The notes beneath the pieces were generated by a model. That model was not told the DNA's origin. It was given only the letters and a program-made list of their open reading frames with translations, and did no database searches. Of a stretch of DNA of 64,000 nt, positions 29,801 through 36,968 are shown piece after piece. The DNA lies in the NCBI GenBank assembly GCA_035628995.1, contig DASPIR010000023.1, positions 62,001-126,000 on the forward strand, written 5' to 3'. Made by a program: the position numbers and the translations under genes. Position 1 is the first letter of the stretch, and every line of letters begins with the position of its first letter. This stretch comes from Clostridia bacterium (GTDB lineage: Bacteria > Bacillota > Clostridia > Lutisporales > Lutisporaceae).

Positions 29801-32265
29801 TTGAATACAAGCTTTGGAAGGGAAAGGTTAAGAAATATAACAAGCAGGATACAAGACAATTTGAGCTGCAATCTTTTAACGGTTACGGAGGTTTTGACAA
29901 AGAGGGCAAGGAATATGTAATTAGACTTGCTGAAGGAATGAATACACCAGTGCCATGGAGTAATGTAATAGCTAATAAGAGATTCGGTTTCTTAATAACA
30001 GAATCAGGTTCTTCCACTACTTGGGCTGAGAACAGCAGAGAGAACAGGCTGAGTACTTGGTCAAATGATCCGGTAACCGACCCATCCGGAGAGATGATTT
30101 ATATGAGGGATGAGAATACCGGTGAGATTTGGTCAGTTACCCCTCGACCTATAAGAACTGAAAGTCCATATATAATCAGACATGGCTTTGGTTATTCAGT
30201 GTTCGAACACAACTGGAACGGTATAGAACATGAGCTTGTTGAGTTTATTCCGGTAAATGAAAGTGTAAAGCTGTGTATACTCAAACTTAAGAATACTTCA
30301 GGCTCAAAGAGGAAGCTTTCTGCAACCTATTATGCCAGAACTGTCTTGGGGGTTAATGAGCAAAGTACTGCGCGGCATATATATACAGAATTACACAGTA
30401 ATGGTGCAATTCTGATAAGAAATAATTACAATACTGACTTCCCAGGCAGAATAGCATTCCTTGATGCCAATTCGGAAGAAAAATACTATACCGGAGACCG
30501 CAGGGAGTTTCTGGGAAATATGGGCAGCTTGAGGCATCCTGAAGCCCTGAGGCAAGAAAGACTTTCCAATACAGTGGGTGCTGGTTTTGATCCTTGTGCT
30601 TGCTTACAGGCTGTAATTGAGCTTAAGCCCAAGGAGCAGAAGGAATTGGTATTCATGTTCGGACAGAATGAAAGTATCGATGCTGTAAACACCTGTACTG
30701 AAAAATATAGAAATGTAAAAGAAGCACATAAGGCACTTGCCGAAGTAAAAGCTTACTGGGACGCCATTTTAAGGAAGGTAGAGGTTTCTACCCCTGATCG
30801 GAATATGAATATGATTTTGAACGGCTGGCTGCTTTATCAGACACTGAACTGCAGAATGTGGGCAAGAACTGCATTCTATCAGTCCGGGGGTGCTTATGGC
30901 TTCAGAGATCAGCTTCAAGATTCGATGGCTGTGATAAATACGCTTCCAGAGCTTACGAGAAACCAGATTCTGTTCCATGCTTCACACCAGTTTTTAGAGG
31001 GAGATGTGCAGCATTGGTGGCATCCAGGCTCAAATAAAGGTATAAGGACAAGATTCTCAGATGACCTGTTATGGCTGCCATATGTGACGATAGAATACAT
31101 TAAAAGGACAGGCGACTTCAATATACTGGATGAAATGGCAGAGTTTATCGAGGATGAACTATTGCAGGAGGGAGAGGATGAAAGATACAATATTCCTTAT
31201 GTATCGGATATCAGCACTTCTATATATGACCACTGCATAAGGGCTATTGAGAAGGCTTTGAAGTTCGGACATCATGGTATACCGCTAATGGGTTCCGGAG
31301 ACTGGAATGACGGCATGAGCACAGTGGGCAACAAGGGCAAGGGAGAAAGTGTCTGGATGGGATGGTTCCTATATGATATACTCATGAACTTTTCAGAGCT
31401 TTGCAGAACAAAAAAGGATGGAAACAAAGCAGACAGATATAAAAACATAGCAAAAGAAATAGCAAAAGCACAGGAAGAAAATGCCTGGGATGGAAATTGG
31501 TATCGAAGGGCATACTTTGATAATGGTTTACCCCTGGGCTCGGCAGAGAACACGGAATGCAAGATAGATTCCATTGCACAGTCTTGGGCAGTAATTTCAG
31601 GTGCGGCAAATCCTGAAAGAACAAAGGAAGCTATGGGGGCAGTGGAACAGTACCTTATCCGGAAGGATGACGGCTTGATTATGCTGCTTACGCCACCCTT
31701 TGATGAAGGTGATCTGCATCCGGGATATATAAAGGGTTATTTGCCAGGGGTGCGAGAAAATGGAGGACAATATACTCATGCAGCAGTATGGGTGATTATG
31801 GCCTATGCAATTATGGGCAATGGTGACAAGGCTTGGGAGCTGTTTAATATGCTGAACCCGATAAACCATGCAAATACAATGCTGGAAGCCTCAAGGTACA
31901 AGGTAGAGCCTTATGTAATGGCAGCAGATGTTTACGCAGTACCCCCTCACACAGGACGTGGAGGATGGACCTGGTATACAGGTGCATCTGGCTGGATGTA
32001 CAACGTAGGCGTGCAGCAAATATTGGGATTTAAGAAAAAAGGAGACAAAATTGCGTTTGAGCCTTGCATACCAAGAGATTGGTATGAGTACAATATTAAA
32101 TATAAGCATAGCAAAGACACAGTATACCAAATCACTGTAAAGAATCCTAACAGGGTAAGTAAGGGAGATGTCTTAATTGTTCTGGACGGAAGAAAGCTGG
32201 AAGGAAATGAAATTCTCCTGACTGAGGATGGGGTAGAGCATACTGTGGAAGTAAGCTTGAAATAA
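23818..32265 (+). CDS. cyclic beta-1,2-glucan synthase-like protein (GT84 plus GH94)
   Basis: 2815 residues, close to NdvB/ChvB. A membrane anchor is at about 8-28 and a pair of membrane segments at about 418-465. The GT84 core has IDADTK (about 631), SHDLIEGA (about 745) and RWVRGDWQ (about 780), followed by more membrane segments near 845-885 and 955-1000. A glucoamylase-like segment (NPPNGIAHRTSPTNIG) then starts near 1040. The C-terminal glycoside phosphorylase half keeps YGFRDQLQD, WWHPGSNKGIRTRFSDDL and GSGDWNDGM (about 2492-2500), with the GH94 general-acid Asp. It should polymerise glucose from UDP-glucose at the membrane and trim or cyclise the chain. Product and export in a Gram-positive cell are unproven. 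The start may be ATG 23818 or TTG 23833, the latter with GGTGAGGA. Confidence 0.88.
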   Translation: MVRIILGVEVYYIYIAAFVLAAALVYLLSKILYIIDRDEPEVYDAILNAEELESHALEIARKHVVGKNSKMYYSLEARMNKNFKLITSVYKDLNEYSNVRSSVTPAAEWLLDNFYIVEEQVKEIRQNLSRKYYYQLPRLKSGTLKGYPRVYAIALELVSHTDGRFDDKQLLGFVKAYQTQSLLSSGELWAIPMMVRMALIEHVRHVCESIEASQQHWHKAEKLAEQLLAYKDRKPEELLGVAKESMKHLEAINPSFGEHLLNRLKKQGLEIAPIIQYIDERLCEQHTTSESITHLEHREQASRQVSMGNSITSLRFISTLDWKVIFEELSQVEQIMRQDPVSIYSKMDFPSRDSYRHEVEKLSKKLKVSEIQVAKKLIECAVEGEKHIGYYLFRSEKEQLLSKIGHGGRSDLSPAALYFFSILVTTVLTVLSFLHYAYTAGAVGYGILVLIALAILIPASDIAVSTVNWVLVHIKPPTFLPKLELQEGIPVEAAAVVIVPTLITKESTAVKLLLNLEEYYLANREENLYFALLGDYKDHSEERAPGDEKIITAASEKVKELNKKYGNGKDKFFFFHRKRVLSKAQNRWMGWERKRGALYEFNELLLGNKSLSFEHIEGDINALKDVKYVITIDADTKLSIETAKKLLGTITHPLNRAVVDESRGVVTEGYGLLQPRISVDVVSANASRFASIFAGQGGIDIYTNAVSDVYQDYFSEGIYTGKGIYDLAVFQGILRNAIPENAVLSHDLIEGAHVRTGLVTDIELIDGYPSRYNAHSMRHHRWVRGDWQLLQWLFGKVSNARGEIVKNPLSAINRWKILDNMRRSLVAPSEMLLFLLSLSVMPGNALIWFFFTLIAAIFPIFVNFAEVVLIKYNRKISDKAGYGAIDRLRTPFMQSMLILIFLPHQAQLMLDAIVKTLVRVLITKKKMLEWVTAADMELALKNDVISYWRRMWICPAAAAASVILCVFKAPEAFILVFVIAPLWAAAPSIAYWVSKSSDIEKTGISKKDVLELRILARQTWSFFEDFVSAMDNYLPPDNYQENPPNGIAHRTSPTNIGLLLVSIMAARDLGYISTTEMFERLNNTITTIEKLKKWRGHLYNWYDTITLEVLRPSYISTVDSGNFIAYLMTLRQGLLEYKNRPSVDRSMVFGLQDTSLLVRYEDEQLNLAPELFSAALKDNELEQAGFRELLAEIIKKNDLKRLKWGIKLHKCASSFLNELNKENRFESTEEISGQLDSLIARVDVLIEDISFVPLYDSKRKLFSIGYNEEEEQLTKSYYDLLASEARQASLIAIARGEVKKEHWFMLNRTLTAVNGYKGLISWTGTMFEYLMPLLIMKNYPNTLLHETYDFVVRCQRDYGRKRKVPWGVSESGYNAFDLRLNYQYKAFGIPSLGLKRGLINDTVIAPYATVLALLVNPEEAVKNILQLKEEGLDSPYGFYEAIDYTPERLGKGKKSSIVRSFMAHHQGMSFLALNNIINNYVMQDRFHGVPVIKAVDILMQEKIPSKVIFAKDYKEKIEPFDEAIKDDIEYTKVLGLNNNILPEVHMLSNGDYSVMVTDSGSGFSKYKDMAVTRWREDSILNNSGMFFYIQDIDNNSVWSSSLNPCNTLPNRYKVVFSQDKISFARTDGDIDTNTEIIVSTEDNIEVRRLTLTNHSQQAKILEITSYLETVITPQAADEAHPAFSNLFIRTEYMHRYNTLLAVRRPREKEKASIWAFHELTVNEEALGGIQYETDRARFIGRGNSLEKPAAVEGNHPLSNTVGPVLDPIMSLRCRVRLQPGQTVKLNYITGVSDSKDRITLLAEKYHDWSSIDRAFELAWTRSQVEMRYLNLKKEEIELYRQMMSQILYLSPHRRRLENAIKENRKGQPGLWAYGISGDFPIVLISIGKVEEIDIVKELIKAHEYWRLKGLLVDIVVINEEESSYSRPLYNLLQDILSVSHARDIRERPGGIFIKQGGSIPEEDKQLLAASARIVLKGRNGALSVQTRVRNGKNAFEYKLWKGKVKKYNKQDTRQFELQSFNGYGGFDKEGKEYVIRLAEGMNTPVPWSNVIANKRFGFLITESGSSTTWAENSRENRLSTWSNDPVTDPSGEMIYMRDENTGEIWSVTPRPIRTESPYIIRHGFGYSVFEHNWNGIEHELVEFIPVNESVKLCILKLKNTSGSKRKLSATYYARTVLGVNEQSTARHIYTELHSNGAILIRNNYNTDFPGRIAFLDANSEEKYYTGDRREFLGNMGSLRHPEALRQERLSNTVGAGFDPCACLQAVIELKPKEQKELVFMFGQNESIDAVNTCTEKYRNVKEAHKALAEVKAYWDAILRKVEVSTPDRNMNMILNGWLLYQTLNCRMWARTAFYQSGGAYGFRDQLQDSMAVINTLPELTRNQILFHASHQFLEGDVQHWWHPGSNKGIRTRFSDDLLWLPYVTIEYIKRTGDFNILDEMAEFIEDELLQEGEDERYNIPYVSDISTSIYDHCIRAIEKALKFGHHGIPLMGSGDWNDGMSTVGNKGKGESVWMGWFLYDILMNFSELCRTKKDGNKADRYKNIAKEIAKAQEENAWDGNWYRRAYFDNGLPLGSAENTECKIDSIAQSWAVISGAANPERTKEAMGAVEQYLIRKDDGLIMLLTPPFDEGDLHPGYIKGYLPGVRENGGQYTHAAVWVIMAYAIMGNGDKAWELFNMLNPINHANTMLEASRYKVEPYVMAADVYAVPPHTGRGGWTWYTGASGWMYNVGVQQILGFKKKGDKIAFEPCIPRDWYEYNIKYKHSKDTVYQITVKNPNRVSKGDVLIVLDGRKLEGNEILLTEDGVEHTVEVSLK

Positions 32266-32270
32266 AATAC

Positions 32271-32295
32271 GGAGGGTGTAATGCATACACCCTCC
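32271..32295 (+). terminator. perfect hairpin after the glucan synthase gene
   Basis: GGAGGGTGTA/TACACCCTCC with loop ATGCA, 6 bases after the stop. It has no T run, so it may protect the 3' end rather than terminate. Confidence 0.55.
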
Positions 32296-32409
32296 ATATG
32301 ACATTATCATTACACATGCAAACATTTCCTTGAAATGAAGCATCAACTATATTATATTATTATATATATACAAAATACGAAATTATATTTCGCACTTTTG
32401 TCTCCTTAG

Positions 32410-32465
32410 TGTACTTCGCGGAAACTTGAATAAGTCCTTGTAAAGTTTTTTCCGCGATTAATATA
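32410..32465 (+). repeat. hairpin repeat element, copy B (shorter)
   Basis: Shares CGCG(G)AAACTTGAA...GT-TTTTT(C)CGCGA with copies A and C. Its stem carries an extra G in one arm and a matching extra C in the other, TCGCGGAAA/TTTCCGCGA. It lies 23 bases upstream of ireB. Confidence 0.55.
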
Positions 32466-32488
32466 TACATGAAGCTGGGGGTGTAAGA

Positions 32489-32746
32489 ATGAGTGTAAAA
32501 TTTGAAGACACTATGAAATTCCAAGTTGATATGGATAAGAAGTATGAAGCATCAGAGATACTTTTATCAGTATACAGCGCATTAAAGGAAAAGGGCTACA
32601 ACCCTATAAACCAGATAGTGGGATACATACTTTCCGGTGACCCGACATACATAACAAGCCATAACAATGCAAGAAGCCTTATTAAAAAGCTTGAAAGAGA
32701 TGAGCTGCTGGAGGAACTTGTAAGAGCATATGTTGATGGGAAATAG
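32489..32746 (+). CDS. ireB: IreB family regulatory phosphoprotein (UPF0297)
   Basis: An 85-residue cytosolic protein, the usual length. The conserved DTMKF near the start contains the Thr that the PASTA kinase phosphorylates in Enterococcus. [27 protein letters not shown] is the family signature in parts. In enterococci IreB negatively affects cephalosporin resistance. It normally sits between alaS and ruvX, and here it is separated from both. The GGGGGTG ribosome site is well placed before ATG 32489. Confidence 0.92.
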   Translation: MSVKFEDTMKFQVDMDKKYEASEILLSVYSALKEKGYNPINQIVGYILSGDPTYITSHNNARSLIKKLERDELLEELVRAYVDGK

Positions 32747-32772
32747 CCTAATACTCTTCAGGAGAGATTAAA

Positions 32773-34938
32773 TTGAGCAAAGGAATATTTGCTTTTTTTT
32801 CTACAGTTGCATTTGCAGCAGCTATAATTTACACATCTTTTCTTGGCGTAGATGCTGACGGAGCAAGAACAACAGGATATACGGCTGACCGAAAAGTAGT
32901 AGTAGTTGTTGCGGATTACCTGGATATTCAGGATATCGGCAGTATGGATTTTCTGAGCAAAAAGGCTTCTGAAAGCTACATCGCTCTAATGAACAACAGA
33001 CAACCGGGAAGAGCAGGTGCAAGCAAATCAAAGCTTATCATTGGTTCCGGCAAAAGGTTGGAACTTAACGCCAACATGATAATTGGAGGCAGTGAGGAAA
33101 ACCTCAGGAAGCTTTACGGCATAGAAAGTAGAAGAACACCAGAGCCAGAAAGCCTTGTTTATACTGATATATATAAGCTTAGAAACAGGAACGATAAAAG
33201 TGAATATCAAAATTATATCGGCTATTTAGGTGATGCAGTAAATAAGAATAATGGAAGCACCTGCTTTCTTGGAAATGCCGATGCAGCTGAGCAGAACAGG
33301 AGTTCCATGCTCATTGCAATGGATAATAACGGAGAAATCGATATAGGTGGAACTGAAGGAATTTTAATAGAAGATGAATTGTTTCCACAGGGTAAGAGAA
33401 CTGATTATAATAAGCTGGCAGATTTGTACAAGCAATATCTGGCAGCTTCTTCATTTGTGGTGATAGAAACAGGAGACATGGAGAGGCTGGAGACAGAGAG
33501 AGACTCTTTGGCTGTCGAATCGTACGAGGCTTACAAGAGTGAAGTATTAAAGAGTATAGACATTTTTATGGAGAATGTTTTTAATTACGGAGGTTTCAAT
33601 ACTCTTGTATTTATGTCAACTTATCCTTCGAAATCTGATATAGAAGCGGGAAATCGCCTCACACCGGTATTAGTTTATGATGCATCTGGAGGAGGCTTAT
33701 TGTATTCCAGCAGCACAAGGAGAGAAGGAATTGTTCTTAATACAGATCTGGCAGATTATATGCTCTGCAAGCTAGGATATTCAAATTCAAGTGCTGTTAT
33801 AGAATCGGGAAGTGAAAGAACCGAAGCTTTTCTCGAAGATATGAACAGAAACATTGTAAAAACCTCAGTATTAAGGGCTCCTGTCCTTACTTCTTATGCT
33901 GTGATGGTAATAGCAGCTATTGTAATACTATTTGTTACTGCAGTCTTTTTTAGAAAGAAATATAAACCTGCTTTTTCTTGGTTAATCGGTCTGTTAGCCT
34001 ATACAATGCTTACATTCCCATTGGCACTTCTATATTTACCCACAGCTTTGCTGGGAGGAAGTCCTGCAGGATATATAGCTTTTGCAGCTGCGGCTTCTTT
34101 ATTTTTATCATTAATTCTACATACTGCAATTAAGGATAAATTGAAAGTAATATTTTTTATATGCATACTGCTGTTTATAGGTTTATCCGTTGACATACTT
34201 ACGGATAGCCAATTTATAAAACAGTCGGTGCTTGGCTATGATCCTATCATAGGAGCGAGATTCTACGGAATAGGAAATGAATATGCGGGTATATTTATTG
34301 GCTGCTCATTAATGGCTTTTGGCTGCCTTCGAGAAATATGGGTTGATAAGCTAAATTCTGGAATTGCAATACTTGTATTTACAGGCTGCACATTACTTTT
34401 GGGTTTGACCTCACTCGGAGCAAACTTTGGGGGGGCTATAGCAGGGGCTTTCGGTTATTTGCTTGCCTATTTCCTGGGTTATGGTATAAAATTTAATAAA
34501 AGGAATACTTCAATAGGTATTCTTGTTTTAGGATCAGCTGCTGCATTATTGGTAGCCGTAGATTCATTGGGCATAAGCAGTCAATCACATATTGGAGGTC
34601 TTGTAAAAGAAACAGAAGCTAACGGTCTTGTGATTATAACTTCTACGATACAAAGAAAAGTATCCATGAATCTCAGGCTTATAAGATATACAATATGGAC
34701 AAAAGTGTTGCTTTGCATAATATCAGCAATTTCCATTATGTTATTCAGGCCTGTTAAGCTGCTTGGAAGCGTGTTCAACCGGTACAGGTATCTGAAGTAT
34801 TCATGGATAAGCATTGCTGGTTCTGCGCTAGTGGGATTTGCTGTAAATGATTCTGGAATTGTACTAGCTGCAACAGCAATGATATATGCAGCATTCACTA
34901 TGCTGATTTTGTGCATAGGCGAAAGGAATGAAAACTGA
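32773..34938 (+). CDS. large membrane protein with a phosphatase-like extracellular part, unknown function
   Basis: 721 residues, starting at TTG 32773. An N-terminal signal-anchor (about 4-24) is followed by a 350-residue soluble part with strands VVVVVADY and NTLVFMSTYPSK. Their order recalls alkaline-phosphatase-fold proteins but lacks clear metal ligands. The C-terminal half (about 375-720) has about ten hydrophobic segments, including LGYDPIIGARFYGIGNEYAG. I do not recognise a characterised family. It is 26 bases after ireB and 2 bases before the aldo/keto reductase gene, so the three are probably co-transcribed. A role at the cell envelope is likely. Confidence 0.7.
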   Translation: MSKGIFAFFSTVAFAAAIIYTSFLGVDADGARTTGYTADRKVVVVVADYLDIQDIGSMDFLSKKASESYIALMNNRQPGRAGASKSKLIIGSGKRLELNANMIIGGSEENLRKLYGIESRRTPEPESLVYTDIYKLRNRNDKSEYQNYIGYLGDAVNKNNGSTCFLGNADAAEQNRSSMLIAMDNNGEIDIGGTEGILIEDELFPQGKRTDYNKLADLYKQYLAASSFVVIETGDMERLETERDSLAVESYEAYKSEVLKSIDIFMENVFNYGGFNTLVFMSTYPSKSDIEAGNRLTPVLVYDASGGGLLYSSSTRREGIVLNTDLADYMLCKLGYSNSSAVIESGSERTEAFLEDMNRNIVKTSVLRAPVLTSYAVMVIAAIVILFVTAVFFRKKYKPAFSWLIGLLAYTMLTFPLALLYLPTALLGGSPAGYIAFAAAASLFLSLILHTAIKDKLKVIFFICILLFIGLSVDILTDSQFIKQSVLGYDPIIGARFYGIGNEYAGIFIGCSLMAFGCLREIWVDKLNSGIAILVFTGCTLLLGLTSLGANFGGAIAGAFGYLLAYFLGYGIKFNKRNTSIGILVLGSAAALLVAVDSLGISSQSHIGGLVKETEANGLVIITSTIQRKVSMNLRLIRYTIWTKVLLCIISAISIMLFRPVKLLGSVFNRYRYLKYSWISIAGSALVGFAVNDSGIVLAATAMIYAAFTMLILCIGERNEN

Positions 34939-34940
34939 AG

Positions 34941-35888
34941 ATGGATTATAGGATTTTGGGGAATTCAAAACTAAAGGTTTCGAGACTCTGCTTCGGCAGT
35001 CTGACAATAGGGCCTCTTCAGGCCAACTTGGGACTTCAGGAGGGGACTGCTGTCATAAAGACTGCCTTTGATATGGGAGTAAACTTTATAGACACAGCCG
35101 AGCTGTATGGAACATATGATTATATAAGAAAAGCGGTAAAGGGTAGAAGAGGGGATATAATAATATCAACCAAGTGTTATGCATATACTCGGGAAGGCGC
35201 TGAGAAAAGCCTTAAGAAAGCACTGGAGGAGCTGGATACTGATTACATTGATATATTTTCACTCCACGAGCAGGAAAGTGAGCTTACTCTGAAAGGACAT
35301 CAGGAAGCAATTGAGTACTTTGTTAAAGCAAAGGAAAAGGGCTATATAAGAAGCTTCGGAATCTCTACCCATGCCATTGCAGCTGTAAAAGCTTCACTAA
35401 AATACAAAGAGATTGAAGTACTGCATCCCATAGTGAACAAGCGGGGTTTAGGAATAATAGACGGTAATATAAACGGAATGCTGGATGCCGTCGCTGAGGC
35501 TTGCAAGGCAGGGAAAGGCATTTTTTCCATGAAGCCGCTGGGTGGAGGAAATATGATAAAAGAAAGCGGTGAGTGCTTTGACTTTGTGCTTTCCAATGAT
35601 AATTTGCACTCAATAGCAGTGGGAATGCAGAGTGATGAGGAAGTAATGAACAATGTGATGGTTTTTGAGGGAAAAAGAGTACCGGAGGACATAAGAGCAA
35701 AGCTAATTGAGAAAAAAAGAAAGCTTTTGATTGATTCTTGGTGCCGTGGCTGCGGAAGCTGCAGCAAAAAGTGCGCACAGAAGGCTCTGACAATTGAAAA
35801 GGGCAAAGCAGTCGTGGACCCTTCCAAATGTGTACTTTGCGGTTACTGCAGTGCTTATTGTCCTGATTTTTGCATAAAAATAATATAA
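34941..35888 (+). CDS. aldo/keto reductase with C-terminal ferredoxin domain
   Basis: A 315-residue oxidoreductase. The TIM-barrel AKR part (1-265) shows FIDTAELYG with the catalytic Asp and Tyr, STKCY with the Lys, and an SLHEQE segment at the place of the catalytic His. The C-terminal 50 residues carry two CxxCxxCxxxC clusters ([11 protein letters not shown] and [11 protein letters not shown]), enough for two 4Fe-4S centres. Such fusions are common in anaerobes and probably couple carbonyl reduction to ferredoxin-type electron flow. The substrate is unknown. Confidence 0.85.
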   Translation: MDYRILGNSKLKVSRLCFGSLTIGPLQANLGLQEGTAVIKTAFDMGVNFIDTAELYGTYDYIRKAVKGRRGDIIISTKCYAYTREGAEKSLKKALEELDTDYIDIFSLHEQESELTLKGHQEAIEYFVKAKEKGYIRSFGISTHAIAAVKASLKYKEIEVLHPIVNKRGLGIIDGNINGMLDAVAEACKAGKGIFSMKPLGGGNMIKESGECFDFVLSNDNLHSIAVGMQSDEEVMNNVMVFEGKRVPEDIRAKLIEKKRKLLIDSWCRGCGSCSKKCAQKALTIEKGKAVVDPSKCVLCGYCSAYCPDFCIKII

Positions 35889-35895
35889 AGCTGGT

Positions 35896-36002
35896 TCGAG
35901 GTACGAGATACGAGGTGCGGGGTTCATGTCATCCTGAACAAAGTGAAGAATCTAGACCCTTAAGGAATACTAAGGCCTTGCACGAGGCACGAGAACGAGG
36001 CA
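35896..36002. repeat. widespread TCATCCTGA palindrome half, copy S1, with tandem ACGAGG repeats
   Basis: The core 35926-35972 (TGTCATCCTGAACAAAGTGA, then AGAATCTAGACCC) matches the right arm of 52527-52633. It is flanked by degenerate direct repeats of the type TACGAGGT at 35896-35919 and CACGAGGC at 35980-36002. It lies between the reductase gene and ruvX. Confidence 0.6.
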
Positions 36003-36028
36003 AAAAATATATACAAAGGAGCAAAAAC

Positions 36029-36445
36029 ATGAGAATAATGGGCTTGGATCTGGGAGATGCCACAATCGGGGTAGCTGCGAGCGACGAATTGGGTATGATG
36101 GCACATGGAATTACTACAATAAGAAGAAAGAGCATTAATTATGATATTGATAGTTTAAAAAACATTATTTGTGAGAAAAATATAAAAAGAATCGTAATCG
36201 GATTACCCAAGAATATGAATAACACCATTGGACCAAGAGGCGAGAAGACAATAGAATTTGTGCAGATTTTGAAAGAGAATTTTCCCGGGATGGAAATTGA
36301 TATGTGGGACGAAAGGCTTACAACCTGCGCTGCTGAAAGGACACTTATTGAGGCTGACGTGAGGAGGAAGGACAGAAAGAAAGTAATTGACAAACTGGCT
36401 GCGGTGTTGATATTGCAGGGGTATCTGGATAATATGAAAAATTAA
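36029..36445 (+). CDS. ruvX: RuvX/YqgF Holliday-junction-resolvase-like protein
   Basis: A 138-residue RNase H-fold nuclease, implicated in 16S rRNA 5' maturation and junction cleavage. [12 protein letters not shown] at 5-16 holds the first catalytic Asp. IGLPKNMNN and WDERLTT contribute further family residues. I start at ATG 36029, 8 bases after AAAGGA. A longer in-frame start at 35870 would run through the repeat and inside the preceding gene. It belongs to the alaS-ireB-ruvX-yrzB series of Firmicutes. Confidence 0.93.
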   Translation: MRIMGLDLGDATIGVAASDELGMMAHGITTIRRKSINYDIDSLKNIICEKNIKRIVIGLPKNMNNTIGPRGEKTIEFVQILKENFPGMEIDMWDERLTTCAAERTLIEADVRRKDRKKVIDKLAAVLILQGYLDNMKN

Positions 36446-36496
36446 GTGCCCTGTATAGGATTCATTTATGGCAGCAGGGCACAACATTAAGGAAGT
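36446..36496 (+). repeat. TGCCCTG hairpin repeat, copy 2
   Basis: GTGCCCTG, a 21-base loop, CAGGGCAC, then ACAACATTAAGGAAGTG, directly after the ruvX stop. It matches 16460-16511 in reverse orientation. Confidence 0.6.
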
Positions 36497-36548
36497 GCGT
36501 TATTAACATTTTTATTGAATTTAGTCTGTGATGTTAATAAGCACTAGT
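36493..36548 (+). repeat. inverted repeat AAGTGCGTTATTAACAT / ATGTTAATAAGCACT
   Basis: A stem of about 15 pairs with a 21-base loop, next to the TGCCCTG repeat. The right arm ATGTTAATAAGCACTAG recurs exactly at about 46737-46753 after typA. Confidence 0.55.
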
Positions 36549-36585
36549 AGAGTCGGAGAATAAAAAGTATATGGCTTCTATCTTA

Positions 36586-36614
36586 TTGACACTATATTGT
36601 CAGTAGGATAAAAT
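36586..36614 (+). promoter_or_regulatory. promoter of the DUF1292 gene
   Basis: TTGACA at 36586, a 17-base spacer, TAAAAT at 36609, about 34 bases before the start codon. Confidence 0.75.
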
Positions 36615-36647
36615 AGCCTTAACTAGAAAGATTTGAGGTGATTTTAA

Positions 36648-36929
36648 ATGAGTGATGAAATGGACATAATCCTGCTTTATGATGAAGACGGCAATGAAAC
36701 AGAGTTTGAGGTTGTCGCTACTCTGGAAGTGGATGAGAATGAATATGCAATACTGCTGCCGAGAGATGACACAAGGGATCCGGAAGCTGAAGAAGTGGAT
36801 GAGGCATATGTCTTAAGGATTGAACAGGATGAAAACGGAGAAGACATACTAATTGGCATAGATGAAGAAGAAGAGCTCAACATGGTAATTGAAGCTTATG
36901 AAGAATTAGTAAAAGAAGAATCAAATTAG
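36648..36929 (+). CDS. yrzB: DUF1292 family protein (YrzB-like)
   Basis: A 93-residue very acidic cytosolic protein. The family pattern is visible: DEDGNETEFEVVATLEVDENEYAIL near the start and VLRIEQDENGEDILIGIDEEEELNMV near the end. It is conserved beside ruvX across Firmicutes and has no established activity. It has its own promoter and shares a two-way terminator with the convergent aminotransferase gene. Confidence 0.88.
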   Translation: MSDEMDIILLYDEDGNETEFEVVATLEVDENEYAILLPRDDTRDPEAEEVDEAYVLRIEQDENGEDILIGIDEEEELNMVIEAYEELVKEESN

Positions 36930-36937
36930 AATTATTA

Positions 36938-36964
36938 AAAGAAGCCGGTATAACCGGCTTCTTT
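36938..36964. terminator. two-way terminator
   Basis: AAAGAAGCCGGT/ACCGGCTTCTTT, nearly perfect, with A and T tracts on both sides, between convergent genes. Confidence 0.85.
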
Positions 36965-36968
36965 CATT

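Noticed and set aside
24000-32200. Many open frames on the minus strand of the glucan synthase gene
   Set aside because: They are antisense shadows of a long conserved coding region without ribosome sites.
35870-36028. N-terminal extension of ruvX
   Set aside because: It reads through the S1 repeat and overlaps the reductase gene; ATG 36029 has a proper ribosome site and family start.
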